DNA from: Flavobacterium faecale | Lineage (GTDB): Bacteria; Bacteroidota; Bacteroidia; Flavobacteriales; Flavobacteriaceae | Direction: 5' to 3' | Assembly (NCBI RefSeq): GCF_003076455.1 | Contig: NZ_CP020918.1 | Span: 372,001-436,000 of the forward strand | DNA length: 64,000 nucleotides | Shown: piece after piece, positions 43,656 to 52,058 of the stretch | Numbering within the stretch: position 1 is the first letter of the stretch | Layout: the number at the start of each line of letters is the position of its first letter | Program-made: the position numbers and the translations under genes | The notes under the pieces: generated by a model | Told to the model about the DNA's origin: nothing | Database searches by the model: none | Seen by the model: only the letters and a program-made list of their open reading frames with translations

Positions 43656-45188
43656 TTATTGAATGATGAAATTTCCTTGATAATTCTCTAAAAAATAAAC
43701 AAACATCTTTCTGGCAGGATAACCTCCTCTAGTTTGCACTACGACTCGGGGATTATTAATCTTTTTGAAATATTGGCGATACAGCACCTTAGGATCTGAA
43801 TAGCAGTTCGAAAATGTAATGAAATAAGCGTTATCACCTCTTTGCAAAGGCCTTCTAGTTTTGTTTAACCAAAAATAGTTATGAATATCCTCGAGCTTTC
43901 CTAAACCTACATAATCCAAATGTAATGGTTGGGCAATATAATTATCAACATGCGCTCCTGGAAACCATTTATTATTAACAATAAAAGTACTAGAATAACC
44001 CTTCTGCAAAATATCTTGGTTTCTAAGTTTAGAAAATTCATTTTTAAAAAAATCCCAATCATACATATCTAAGGTCACGTCACGTTTACCTAAGCTACTA
44101 GCCTGTTTATCCCCCATAGTACCTGGGAAATAATTAATAACTAAGACCCCTAAAAAACAAATCAGTACTATAAAATAATTTGCATAATACACCCAATTTA
44201 AAATAACACTATCCTTTTTCACATCAGACAAGTAACAAGAAACCAAAATAATCAAGGAAACATACCCAGGACCAGACCAATGAGGCAATGTATCCCTAAA
44301 AAGGGAAACAGCTAACAAAACGACAATCAAAGGCAATCCCATCAAGATTAGAATGCGCTGAAAACTTACATCAATTGTTATTTTTTTCTTAAAAAAAGCG
44401 GTGATTCCAACCGCAATAATCGTACTATTTATTGGATTATTATAAAAAGCTCCTCCCACTACTTCTCGAATAAAACTACTAAAGTTAATTCCGTTTTTGA
44501 CAACAACGCGATCACTATGAAATTTGTAGGTGATAAAATCATTATCGATATTCCAAAGTATTATTGGCGAAGCAATAAAAACCGTCAACAATAGTGACAC
44601 ATACAAATATGGATTACAAAATAATTGTCTTTCGAATAAAAGAATATAGGCTCCAAATCCAAACCACAAAAAAACTGCATGTACTTTACTCATAATACAG
44701 CAACCAACCAAAATCCCAAAGTACACAAGATTACGATTTACTACGCTTTTAGCTTGATGTACCACAACAATTTGCAAAACACAATAAATACTAAGAATCC
44801 AAAAAAATAATTGAGGCGTATCAGGTAAAATGAATATGCCAGCGATAATACTAGAATAAAGTGAAGAAGTGAAAAGTAATGCTGCAAGAATACCTGCCCT
44901 TTCCCCTTTAATTTTTTTACCGATTTTATAAATAAAAAAAGTATTCACTCCAGCTAATATAATTGGACCTAAACGAATAAAAAATTCTGATGTAAAATAT
45001 AAATTGAATGTCGTCAACTTAATCAACAAGGTCACTAAAGGAGGATGATCAAAATAATTCCACTGTAGGTGATGCGCATAAGATAGATAATATACTTCAT
45101 CATTGCCTAATGACATTGAACAAGCTACAATCACACGTATTAATGTAGAAATAAGAATAATTAGGTAAATAGTTTTTTTTGAAGTCAT
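43656..45188 (-). CDS. Glycosyltransferase family 39 membrane protein (ArnT-like)
   Basis: Start placed at the ATG at 45186-45188 (MTSKKTIYLIILISTLIRVI); the longer frame upstream overlaps gtrA and is rejected. 510 residues, about 11-12 membrane helices. The first loop carries the GT39/GT83 motif 'GNDEVYYLSYAHHLQWNYFDHPPL' with the catalytic Asp-Glu pair. Such enzymes transfer a sugar from an undecaprenyl-phosphate carrier to protein or lipid on the periplasmic side. GtrA lies 1 base upstream, and a PAP2 phosphatase precedes that, so the three may form one surface-sugar modification set. Substrate unknown. Confidence 0.88.
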   Translation of the reverse strand: MTSKKTIYLIILISTLIRVIVACSMSLGNDEVYYLSYAHHLQWNYFDHPPLVTLLIKLTTFNLYFTSEFFIRLGPIILAGVNTFFIYKIGKKIKGERAGILAALLFTSSLYSSIIAGIFILPDTPQLFFWILSIYCVLQIVVVHQAKSVVNRNLVYFGILVGCCIMSKVHAVFLWFGFGAYILLFERQLFCNPYLYVSLLLTVFIASPIILWNIDNDFITYKFHSDRVVVKNGINFSSFIREVVGGAFYNNPINSTIIAVGITAFFKKKITIDVSFQRILILMGLPLIVVLLAVSLFRDTLPHWSGPGYVSLIILVSCYLSDVKKDSVILNWVYYANYFIVLICFLGVLVINYFPGTMGDKQASSLGKRDVTLDMYDWDFFKNEFSKLRNQDILQKGYSSTFIVNNKWFPGAHVDNYIAQPLHLDYVGLGKLEDIHNYFWLNKTRRPLQRGDNAYFITFSNCYSDPKVLYRQYFKKINNPRVVVQTRGGYPARKMFVYFLENYQGNFIIQ

Positions 45189-45189
45189 T

Positions 45190-45567
45190 TTAAATTTTGA
45201 AAGTATAAAAAGAATTTGCTCCAAAATTCCAGAAAAAAACCAAGACAGTAACAACAACTTTACAAACATAAAAATTGATGGAAGTCCGTTTTTGCAAAAA
45301 ATACAAAACACTTGTATTAATACTAAAGCCAATAACTGCAATAACTAAAAAGCTAATAAATTGTGCAGCTATATGCGGATCATTATCTTGAAAGGTAAAA
45401 TATTTGTTCAAAAGATAATTATTGGTTACCCCAAATAAAAAGCCAAATCCATTTGCCACAAATTTATTCCACTTTAATTTTTCTTTACAGAACCATGTAA
45501 CAGAAAAATCAAGGATTAAACCTGAAAACCCCACAAGACCAAATTTCAGAAATTTTACAAGATCCAT
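45190..45567 (-). CDS. GtrA-family membrane protein
   Basis: 125 residues, four membrane helices ('FLKFGLVGFSGLILDFSVTWF', 'FVANGFGFLFGVTNNYLLNKYFTF', 'FISFLVIAVIGFSINTSVLYFL', 'VVVTVLVFFWNFGANSFYTF'). This is the GtrA signature ('NYLLNKYFTF'). GtrA proteins are thought to flip polyprenyl-linked sugars across the inner membrane, giving the adjacent GT39 enzyme its donor. It follows the PAP2 gene by 7 bases. Confidence 0.92.
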   Translation of the reverse strand: MDLVKFLKFGLVGFSGLILDFSVTWFCKEKLKWNKFVANGFGFLFGVTNNYLLNKYFTFQDNDPHIAAQFISFLVIAVIGFSINTSVLYFLQKRTSINFYVCKVVVTVLVFFWNFGANSFYTFKI

Positions 45568-45574
45568 ATTATAC

Positions 45575-46270
45575 TTAATTAAAATAGGGATTAGGGAATT
45601 CTGAATCTGAGGTTTGTGTGACTTTCTTCCATTTTCGAATCAATGGACTGGACAATATTATTTTTACCCAAATTACAGAGAGAGATCCAAACAAAACCCC
45701 TATGACAGCTCCCACAAATACATCTATCAAAAAATGATGAGCCAGATAAATACGTGAATACCCTACCAACATACTAGCCAACAATAAACAAATACAAACA
45801 GCTTTTTTACGACAGTATAAACTTAAGACAGTAGCAAATGCAAAAAACGAAGCTGTATGACCTGATGGAAAACTACTAAAACCAATACGACTAGAAGAAA
45901 ACGTATCTACAACATAAGAAACCTTATGAATACCGAAGTAAACACTCGGTCTTGGCGCACTAACTATATTTTTTAAAAGCTGAGAAAACAATCCTGAACT
46001 AATATAAGACAACAGTAAAACGAAAGCCAAAAAACGATACTGCTTCATAAACAGCAAAAGTACAACGGTCAACAAAATAAACCAACCATCACCAAATAGT
46101 GTAATGTTTTCGAAAAAGGACCTTAGAAAGATGGTATGACACTGATTCAGCCAAATAAAACCTTCTGTTCTCGAAAAAAAGAGCAACAAGAAAACTACAA
46201 AGAAGATCAGAAGAAGTTGTAGCCCGTAGAATAATTTATTTTGATTGATAACAATAAAAAGTGCTTTCAT
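45575..46270 (-). CDS. PAP2-family membrane phosphatase
   Basis: 231 residues, about six membrane helices. The three PAP2 motifs are visible: 'KNIVSAPRPS' (KxxxxxxRP-like), 'FPSGHTASFFAF' (PSGH) and 'SRIYLAHHFLIDVFVG' (SRxxxxxHxxxD). Members dephosphorylate lipid phosphates such as undecaprenyl diphosphate or phosphatidate. In this cluster recycling of the lipid carrier after GT39 transfer is plausible. First gene of the three-gene unit. Confidence 0.93.
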   Translation of the reverse strand: MKALFIVINQNKLFYGLQLLLIFFVVFLLLFFSRTEGFIWLNQCHTIFLRSFFENITLFGDGWFILLTVVLLLFMKQYRFLAFVLLLSYISSGLFSQLLKNIVSAPRPSVYFGIHKVSYVVDTFSSSRIGFSSFPSGHTASFFAFATVLSLYCRKKAVCICLLLASMLVGYSRIYLAHHFLIDVFVGAVIGVLFGSLSVIWVKIILSSPLIRKWKKVTQTSDSEFPNPYFN

Positions 46271-46454
46271 TTTACAAAAAATTAAGTTCTTGTAAAACTA
46301 GCAGACAAATGTTTTTAAACCGTCAAGCCAACTTTGTAAAAATACAATCAAATCTTTAACCCAAGGTTAGCAATGAAAACTTAAAGTTAAGCATCTATAA
46401 AAAGCATTTAACAAATTATAAACTGAAACATTTTCGAAAAAGAAAACAAAACCA

Positions 46455-47282
46455 TCAAATCAATTCGCTAGGTCTAACATTCTTTTGCTTTTTGAAGTAA
46501 TTAGATAAATGACTTTCGTCGGTAAACCGAAATTCATGAGCAATTTGCTTCATAGACATTTGTTTGCTCAAAATTCGTTTCTCAATTAATTTGACACGCA
46601 AAGTATTAATGTAGTCGCGATAACTGATTAAAAACTTTCGTTTAAAATAGGTACCGAAGTAACTTTCTGAAATATTAAAATGAGAGGCAATTACTTTGAT
46701 TTGAATTAAACGAGGATTATAAATATTTTGATGAATATAGCTTATTATCATCTCGTTATCGATACCACTGCCTGAAATTTTAAGGTTCATGATCGAAAGC
46801 GTCTCCTTAATCAAACCAAAAATTGAAAGAATTTGATAGAATATAATAGCCGAGGTAGAAATATCACCTTTACTACTATACGACATAATATTTTCAATAG
46901 TATTTTTTAAAATTAAACTACACGGAAATCCTAATTCCAACACATTTTCCTTCAAAACTTTGTCTCGCATAAAACTCTCTGGCGTATTCAGTAAAAACTC
47001 ATCACAAGAAAGCTTCTTATTCGAATCGAAATAATTATCAGTGAACTTAATAAATATAAAGCGAGTACGCTCCTTAATATCAAAGTAATGTTCATCATCT
47101 GGTGACAATACAAACAAATCACCAGCTTTATACTGCAACAAGTTCGCGTTCAAATGATGCACACCACTCCCCTTGACAATATAAATTATCTCATAATAGG
47201 TATGACTATGTGTAGGTAAATGAAACTGATCTTCTTCAAATTCATCCAAAAGTAAGGTCTCAAACTGACGTAATTTATGCAT
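46455..47282 (-). CDS. AraC-family transcriptional regulator
   Basis: 275 residues: N-terminal cupin-like sensor domain ('LPTHSHTYYEIIYIVKGSGVHHLNANLLQYKAGDLFVLSPDDEHYF'-type, about 18-70), then a C-terminal pair of helix-turn-helix motifs (about 180-275; 'IKVIASHFNISESYFGTYFK', 'QIAHEFRFTDESHLSNYFKK'). The divergently transcribed MFS exporter gene is probably its target, and the ligand may be related to the exported compound. Promoter elements for both genes lie in the 93-base gap. Confidence 0.92.
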   Translation of the reverse strand: MHKLRQFETLLLDEFEEDQFHLPTHSHTYYEIIYIVKGSGVHHLNANLLQYKAGDLFVLSPDDEHYFDIKERTRFIFIKFTDNYFDSNKKLSCDEFLLNTPESFMRDKVLKENVLELGFPCSLILKNTIENIMSYSSKGDISTSAIIFYQILSIFGLIKETLSIMNLKISGSGIDNEMIISYIHQNIYNPRLIQIKVIASHFNISESYFGTYFKRKFLISYRDYINTLRVKLIEKRILSKQMSMKQIAHEFRFTDESHLSNYFKKQKNVRPSELI

Positions 47283-47307
47283 AACCGATATTTACAATTA
47301 AACAGCG

Positions 47308-47315
47308 CAAATTTA
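47308..47315 (-). promoter_or_regulatory. Promoter -7 element of the AraC-family gene
   Basis: TAAATTTG on the minus strand, 25 bases before the ATG at 47282. Confidence 0.42.
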
Positions 47316-47340
47316 CAACTAAAATAGGTACGAGAATGAA

Positions 47341-47348
47341 TAATTTTG
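47341..47348 (+). promoter_or_regulatory. Promoter -7 element of the MFS transporter gene
   Basis: TAATTTTG, 27 bases before the ATG at 47376. It is 25 bases from the divergent -7 element, so a bound regulator could affect both. Confidence 0.42.
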
Positions 47349-47375
47349 AGCTGTAAAAATATCTAAACAATTAAA

Positions 47376-48542
47376 ATGAAAAAGAGCCTTCTATCCCTTA
47401 CCCTAGGCGGATTAACGATCGGGATAACCGAATTTGTAATGATGGGTTTACTACCTGATATTGCAAACGATTTAGATGTAAGCATACCTGTTGCCGGATA
47501 CTTAATATCCGCTTATGCTTTTGGCGTTGTAATTGGAGCGCCATTATTAGTTATTCTAACTCGAAATCTACCTCCAAAAAAAACCTTATTAATTCTGACT
47601 GCCTTGCTAGCACTATTCAACTCCTTATGTATCATTGCACCGAATTATAACTTTTTATTCCTGGCGCGGTTTCTATCAGGGTTACCACATGGAGCATTCT
47701 TTGGTGTTGGAGCCGTTGTAGCAAGTCGACTTGCAGAAAAAGGCAAAGAAGCACAAGCCATATCGGTCATGTTTCTCGGGCTTACTATAGCAAACGTAGT
47801 AGGTGTCCCCATTGGTACATATATAGGACATCACTTTACATGGCGATACACCTTTATTATAGTAGGTGTTATAGGCACAATCACGTTGCTGTGCATACAA
47901 TTCTGGATGCCAAAGATAGAAGCAGCCGAAGCGGGAAATATAAAAAGTCAACTACAGTTTTTCAAGAAACCAGAATCCTGGCTCGTAATCTTAATAACTG
48001 CGGTAGGATCAGGTGGATTCTTTTGCTGGATAAGCTACATCGCACCATTATTAACCAAAGTGTCTGGATTTAAAGAAGCTGACGTACCTTATATTTTGAT
48101 CCTTGCAGGTCTAGGAATGGTGGTAGGAAATATAATCGGTGGAAAACTAGCAGACAAATTCTCTCCAGAAAAAACTACAATTTACATCTTGCTAGCAATT
48201 GCACTAGATTTAACGTTGGTATTTTTCCTTTCTAGCCATACAATAATCAGTTTACTTTTAGTTTTTACAACAGGAAGCTTGGCAATTGCATTAATTGCAC
48301 CGGTACAAATGATGATGATTAGAACAGCTGTCGGCGCGGAAATGATCGCATCAGCCACTATACAAGCAGCCTTCAATATCGGTAATGCACTTGGCGCATT
48401 TCTCGGAGGATTACCCTTAGTTGCAGGCTACAGTTATGCCTCACCTAACTTGGTTGGTGTAGTGATGTCATTACTTGGTGTATCACTAACTATTCTTTTT
48501 ATAAAAAGAAAGAAACATGCAGCAAAGGTTGTCACAACTTAA
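47376..48542 (+). CDS. MFS exporter, AraJ/DHA1 type
   Basis: 388 residues, 12 membrane helices. The N-terminal 'LGGLTIGITEFVMMGLLPDIANDLDVSIPVAGYLISAYAFGVVIGAPLL' motif block is typical of the AraJ/YdhP group of drug and sugar exporters, and 'GGLPHGAFFGVGAVVASRLA'-type sequence follows. It uses the proton gradient to export small molecules. An AraC-type regulator is divergent. Substrate unknown. A bidirectional terminator follows. Confidence 0.92.
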   Translation: MKKSLLSLTLGGLTIGITEFVMMGLLPDIANDLDVSIPVAGYLISAYAFGVVIGAPLLVILTRNLPPKKTLLILTALLALFNSLCIIAPNYNFLFLARFLSGLPHGAFFGVGAVVASRLAEKGKEAQAISVMFLGLTIANVVGVPIGTYIGHHFTWRYTFIIVGVIGTITLLCIQFWMPKIEAAEAGNIKSQLQFFKKPESWLVILITAVGSGGFFCWISYIAPLLTKVSGFKEADVPYILILAGLGMVVGNIIGGKLADKFSPEKTTIYILLAIALDLTLVFFLSSHTIISLLLVFTTGSLAIALIAPVQMMMIRTAVGAEMIASATIQAAFNIGNALGAFLGGLPLVAGYSYASPNLVGVVMSLLGVSLTILFIKRKKHAAKVVTT

Positions 48543-48595
48543 GAAACTGCTATTAAGTAATAAAGCAGACCTTGAACAGTCACAACAAGACACAA

Positions 48596-48627
48596 AAAAA
48601 CCGCCTCTCTCACGAAAGGCGGTTTTT
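48596..48627. terminator. Bidirectional terminator between the MFS gene and rng
   Basis: AAAAACCGCCT (48596-48606) pairs with AGGCGGTTTTT (48617-48627). Both flanks carry A/T runs between convergent genes. Confidence 0.88.
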
Positions 48628-48629
48628 GT

Positions 48630-50174
48630 TTATTCGTTTATAACATTTCCATTTTTGTCATAGAAATGATATTCCAAGTACGTGTAAGCGTCACGTGGTA
48701 TGATTTTAACCCATTTTTTATGTTCAAAAAACCATTTTGAACGTAATGATGGAAAACCTTTACTGAGGTATGCAGCCACAAACGGATGTGTATTTAATAC
48801 AACATTGCTATGGATTTTTAATAATCTATCAAGATCAGATTTAATTTTGTCGATGATTAAGATTGGTGCTTCAATTTCACCATTCACATCGTTTGGATCT
48901 TCTTCTCTAGTTTTAATGTTTACTTCAGGTCTTACTCTTTGTCTTGTAATTTGAACAAGTCCAAATTTACTAGGAGGCAAGATCTTATGCTTCGCTTTAT
49001 CATCATTCATTTCTTCTCTAAGGAAGTCGAATAAGACTTTACGATTCTCTGGATTAGACATATCGATAAAATCAATAACGATAATACCACCCATATCACG
49101 TAGACGTAATTGTCTTGCGATTTCGGCAGCTGCTATCATGTTCACTTCCATTGCGGTGTCTTCTTGGTTGGTAGCTTTATTAGAACGGTTTCCGCTGTTG
49201 ACGTCTATAACGTGCAAAGCTTCAGTGTGTTCAATAATAAGGTAAGCCCCTTTACTCATGGAAACAGTTTTCCCAAAGGATGTTTTGATTTGTCTCTCTA
49301 TATTGTATTTTTCAAAAATCGGATTGTCTTTTGATTGATAGAACTTAACAATAGATTGTTTAGAAGGTGCAATTTCTTGCAAGTAATCTTTTGTTTGATT
49401 GTACAACTCTTCGTCATCAATTTGAATGCTACTAAAAGTATCATTAAAAACATCTCTTAATATTGAAGAAGCTCTATTGAGTTCTCCTAATACCTTAGAT
49501 GGATGATGAGCTGTTGGTAATTTTTTACACATTGCAGTCCATCTGTCTAGCAGGTTCTGCAAATCTTTTTCTAATTCGGCTGTATTTTTGCCTTCGGCTA
49601 CTGTACGTACAATAACGCCAAATCCTTTTGGTTTGACAGATTGCACAAGCTTTTTCAATCGGTCTTTTTCTTTTTTGTTTTCTATCTTTTGAGAAATAGA
49701 AACACGATCAGAAAAAGGAACCAGAACAATAAAACGACCTGCAAGAGAAAGCTCAGCACTAATTCTTGGTCCTTTGGTCGATATTGGTTCTTTGACCACT
49801 TGTACTAAAATAGATTGATTGGCATTGATTACAGTTGTAATCGAACCATCTTTTTCTATCTCTTTTTCAAACTGAAAGTTTTTTAGGGAGAAATCTTTTA
49901 TTTTACCTGCGCTTACAAGTTTTATGAATTTCAGTTGGGAAGATAAATTAGGTCCCAAATCGTGATAATGTAAAAAGGCATCTTTTTCATAGCCTACATT
50001 TACAAAAGCAGCATTAAGACCAGCAACGGGTTTCCTTATTTTGGCAATAAAAATATCACCAACTTGAAAGTTGCTTTTTTCTTCTTCTTTGTGTAATTCA
50101 ATTAGTTTTCCATCTTTTAATAAGGCAAAATCTACGAAATCAGAACTAGATCGAATGATTAATTCTTTATTCAT
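48630..50174 (-). CDS. rng: Ribonuclease E/G family endoribonuclease
   Basis: 514 residues, the length of RNase G. S1-like domain near the start ('IFIAKIRKPVAGLNAAFVNVGYEKDAFLHY'-type), then the catalytic DNase I-like part with 'GGIIVIDFIDMSNPENR' (metal-binding Asp) and 'IDVNSG', and the C-terminal half with 'LVQITRQRVRPEVN'. It processes 16S rRNA and degrades mRNA. It lies downstream of hup and the 30-residue gene. Confidence 0.92.
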   Translation of the reverse strand: MNKELIIRSSSDFVDFALLKDGKLIELHKEEEKSNFQVGDIFIAKIRKPVAGLNAAFVNVGYEKDAFLHYHDLGPNLSSQLKFIKLVSAGKIKDFSLKNFQFEKEIEKDGSITTVINANQSILVQVVKEPISTKGPRISAELSLAGRFIVLVPFSDRVSISQKIENKKEKDRLKKLVQSVKPKGFGVIVRTVAEGKNTAELEKDLQNLLDRWTAMCKKLPTAHHPSKVLGELNRASSILRDVFNDTFSSIQIDDEELYNQTKDYLQEIAPSKQSIVKFYQSKDNPIFEKYNIERQIKTSFGKTVSMSKGAYLIIEHTEALHVIDVNSGNRSNKATNQEDTAMEVNMIAAAEIARQLRLRDMGGIIVIDFIDMSNPENRKVLFDFLREEMNDDKAKHKILPPSKFGLVQITRQRVRPEVNIKTREEDPNDVNGEIEAPILIIDKIKSDLDRLLKIHSNVVLNTHPFVAAYLSKGFPSLRSKWFFEHKKWVKIIPRDAYTYLEYHFYDKNGNVINE

Positions 50175-50400
50175 TTGTAAATTTTTATCCGAACTTTTTG
50201 GCTTTTAGCTCTCGGCTCTTGGCTTTTGGCAATTAAAAATTACAAAAAGCTATTAGCTACAGGCCAAAGGCTAATTGTAGGGATGGATTAAACAATAATT
50301 TGAACAGGTTTTATTACCCGAAGAAAATCAGCTAGCAGTCTTCAACTCATAGTTATCAGTAAACTGAGGACTATAATTTGAAGACTGAAGACTAATTTTC
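50175..50400. repeat. Degenerate low-complexity intergenic repeats upstream of rng
   Basis: Two kinds of repeat. About 50195-50275 repeats short GGCTTTTAGC/GGCTCTTGGC-like words and their complements (AGCTATTAGC, GGCTAAT). An inverted repeat CAGTCTTCAA (50336-50345) / TTGAAGACTG (50378-50387) follows, with a further GAAGACT copy at 50386-50392. No open frame. Confidence 0.55.
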
Positions 50401-50424
50401 AATTTCAATGAACTTTTAAAAAGA

Positions 50425-50449
50425 AAAAAGTAGTTATAAACTACTTTTT
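50425..50449 (-). terminator. Terminator overlapping the end of the 30-residue gene
   Basis: AAAAAGTAGTT (50425-50435) pairs with AACTACTTTTT (50439-50449) around an ATA loop. The stop codon lies in the stem. Confidence 0.72.
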
Positions 50450-50533
50450 CTTCTTGTGACGGTTAGCTCTCGCTCTTTTTTTACGTTTGTGCGTCGCTAC
50501 CTTATGTCTTTTTCTTTTTTTACCACTTGGCAT
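50441..50533 (-). CDS. 30-residue, very basic protein, likely ribosome-associated
   Basis: An ATG at 50531-50533 opens a 30-codon frame, MPSGKKRKRHKVATHKRKKR followed by ten more residues ending in four Lys, with TAG at 50441-50443. Over half the residues are Lys, Arg or His, there are no acidic or aromatic residues, and the reading is compact and clean. The gene lies 28 bases after hup, ends in a terminator, and would be missed by cut-offs of 60 residues. I recall near-identical small frames next to hup or rng in other Bacteroidota; such composition suggests a ribosomal protein. It could be the protein described as bL38 in the F. johnsoniae ribosome structure, but I cannot confirm that identity. 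Confidence 0.8.
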   Translation of the reverse strand: MPSGKKRKRHKVATHKRKKRARANRHKKKK

Positions 50534-50561
50534 AATCTTTTAGATTTTATGATTAATAATA

Positions 50562-50852
50562 TTATTTTGCTTCGTTATTTGTTTTTACTCCTTCTACAAA
50601 AACTTTTGCAGGTTTGAAAGCTGGAATATTGTGTGCAGGGATTTTGATTGTAGTGTTCTTAGAAATATTTCTTCCTGTCTTTTCAGCTCTCGTTTTAACG
50701 ATAAAACTTCCAAAACCTCTTAAATAAACGTTATCACCAGTTTCTAAAGAGTTTTTAACCTCCTCCATAAAAGTTTCAACTGTTGCCTGAACATCACCCT
50801 TTTCAAGACCTAGTTTTTCTGAAATTTTTGCTACGATATCTGCTTTCGTCAT
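50562..50852 (-). CDS. hup: HU-family DNA-binding protein
   Basis: 96 residues, standard HU/IHF. 'MTKADIVAKISEKLGLEKGDVQATVETFMEEVKNSL' is the helical body (quoted in two parts here: MTKADIVAKISEKLG and VQATVETFMEEVKNSL), followed by the arm ('FGSFIVKTRAEKTGRN', 'IPAHNIPAFKPAKVF'). Histone-like nucleoid protein that bends DNA. It has a full promoter upstream and is followed by the 30-residue gene. Confidence 0.96.
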   Translation of the reverse strand: MTKADIVAKISEKLGLEKGDVQATVETFMEEVKNSLETGDNVYLRGFGSFIVKTRAEKTGRNISKNTTIKIPAHNIPAFKPAKVFVEGVKTNNEAK

Positions 50853-50896
50853 TGTCTTTCCTATTTATTATATTGTAATAATTTTTTTTGAGTGTG

Positions 50897-50928
50897 CAAA
50901 TATAGGAATTTAAAATACAATATATCAA
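50897..50928 (-). promoter_or_regulatory. Promoter of hup
   Basis: On the minus strand TTG (50928-50926), 21 bases, TATATTTG (50904-50897), 44 bases before the hup ATG. Full match to the flavobacterial pattern. Confidence 0.65.
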
Positions 50929-50961
50929 GCTAATTCATTAAATTTTAATCATATAAACTTT

Positions 50962-50969
50962 TACTTTTG
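50962..50969 (+). promoter_or_regulatory. Promoter -7 element of mutY
   Basis: TACTTTTG, 14 bases before the ATG at 50984. No clear -33 element. Confidence 0.42.
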
Positions 50970-50983
50970 TTTACAAATAATTA

Positions 50984-52021
50984 ATGATGATTTTTCATAA
51001 CACGCTTATTTCTTGGTACTTACAAAATAAACGCGATTTACCATGGCGCAAAACCACCAATCCATACCACATTTGGCTCTCTGAAATCATGTTACAACAG
51101 ACCAGAGTTGCGCAAGGAATGCCTTATTTTTTGTCTTTTACCACCAATTTTCCAACCGTTTTTGACCTCGCAAATGCCGACGAAGAGCAAGTTTTAAAAT
51201 TATGGCAGGGATTAGGTTACTATTCTCGCGCTAGAAATTTACATAAGACGGCACAATATATAGCTTTTGAATTAGATAGCCAATTTCCAAACAACTATAA
51301 TGATCTATTAAAATTAAAAGGTGTTGGCGAATATACCGCAGCAGCTATTGCATCTTTTTCTTATAATGAAGTTGTTCCTGTAGTTGATGGTAATGTTTTT
51401 AGAGTACTCGCACGGTATTTTGATATTGAATCTGATATTGCCCATGCAGCAACCAAAAAAGAATTTACAGCTCTAGCGGCAGAATTAATCCCTGCTGATC
51501 AACCTGCACTCTTCAATCAAGCCATAATGGAGTTTGGAGCTTTGCAGTGTGTACCCAAGAATCCCGATTGCGAAAATTGTGTTTTTAGCGACAGCTGTTT
51601 GGCATTACAAAGAAAAAAAGTTACCCTACTACCTGTAAAATTAAAAAAGACAAAAGTAACCAACCGCTACTTTAATTATATGATTCTTGAAGATGCAGAG
51701 AATAAAACCTTGGTTCAAAAACGAACTCAGAAAGGAATTTGGCATAATCTTTACGAATTTCCACTTTTAGAAACTCAAAAACCTGAAGATTTCGATTTTG
51801 TATCTGAAGCCATCGAAAAAGAACTCTATAAATCTGAAAATATCACTACTATATATGAGTACGATCACAAGAGGGTAATTCATAAATTATCCCATCAACA
51901 TTTGCACATAAAATTTTGGAAAGTAGTAATTGAAGGAACATTATCAGAAGGCATAGATCAAATCCAATTAAAAACACTCCCCTTCCCGATCGTACTTCAC
52001 AATTTCATCGAAGGAATTTAA
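50984..52021 (+). CDS. mutY: A/G-specific adenine glycosylase
   Basis: 345 residues. Catalytic Glu in 'SEIMLQQTRVAQGMPYF'; HhH-GPD motif 'LKLKGVGEYTAAAIASFSYNEVVPVVDGNVFRVLARYF' (quoted as LKGVGEYTAAAIA and VVDGNVFRV, with the catalytic Asp). The 4Fe-4S loop is C-x6-C-x2-C-x5-C in 'CVPKNPDCENCVFSDSC', and a Nudix-like C-terminal domain (about 230-345) recognises 8-oxoG. It removes adenine opposite 8-oxoguanine. ssb, gldE and gldD follow. The first ATG (50984) and second (50987) are both possible. Confidence 0.96.
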   Translation: MMIFHNTLISWYLQNKRDLPWRKTTNPYHIWLSEIMLQQTRVAQGMPYFLSFTTNFPTVFDLANADEEQVLKLWQGLGYYSRARNLHKTAQYIAFELDSQFPNNYNDLLKLKGVGEYTAAAIASFSYNEVVPVVDGNVFRVLARYFDIESDIAHAATKKEFTALAAELIPADQPALFNQAIMEFGALQCVPKNPDCENCVFSDSCLALQRKKVTLLPVKLKKTKVTNRYFNYMILEDAENKTLVQKRTQKGIWHNLYEFPLLETQKPEDFDFVSEAIEKELYKSENITTIYEYDHKRVIHKLSHQHLHIKFWKVVIEGTLSEGIDQIQLKTLPFPIVLHNFIEGI

Positions 52022-52029
52022 AAAAAATG

Positions 52030-52037
52030 TACCTTTG
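52030..52037 (+). promoter_or_regulatory. Promoter -7 element of ssb
   Basis: TACCTTTG, 21 bases before the ssb ATG and just after the mutY stop, so ssb-gldE could have their own transcript. Confidence 0.45.
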
Positions 52038-52058
52038 AGTTAAATACCATAAACAATT

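Noticed and set aside
43656..45341. A longer form of the GT39 protein starting at 45341.
   Set aside because: The extra 51 codons overlap gtrA on the same strand and add no family-like sequence; the ATG at 45188 starts one base after gtrA ends.
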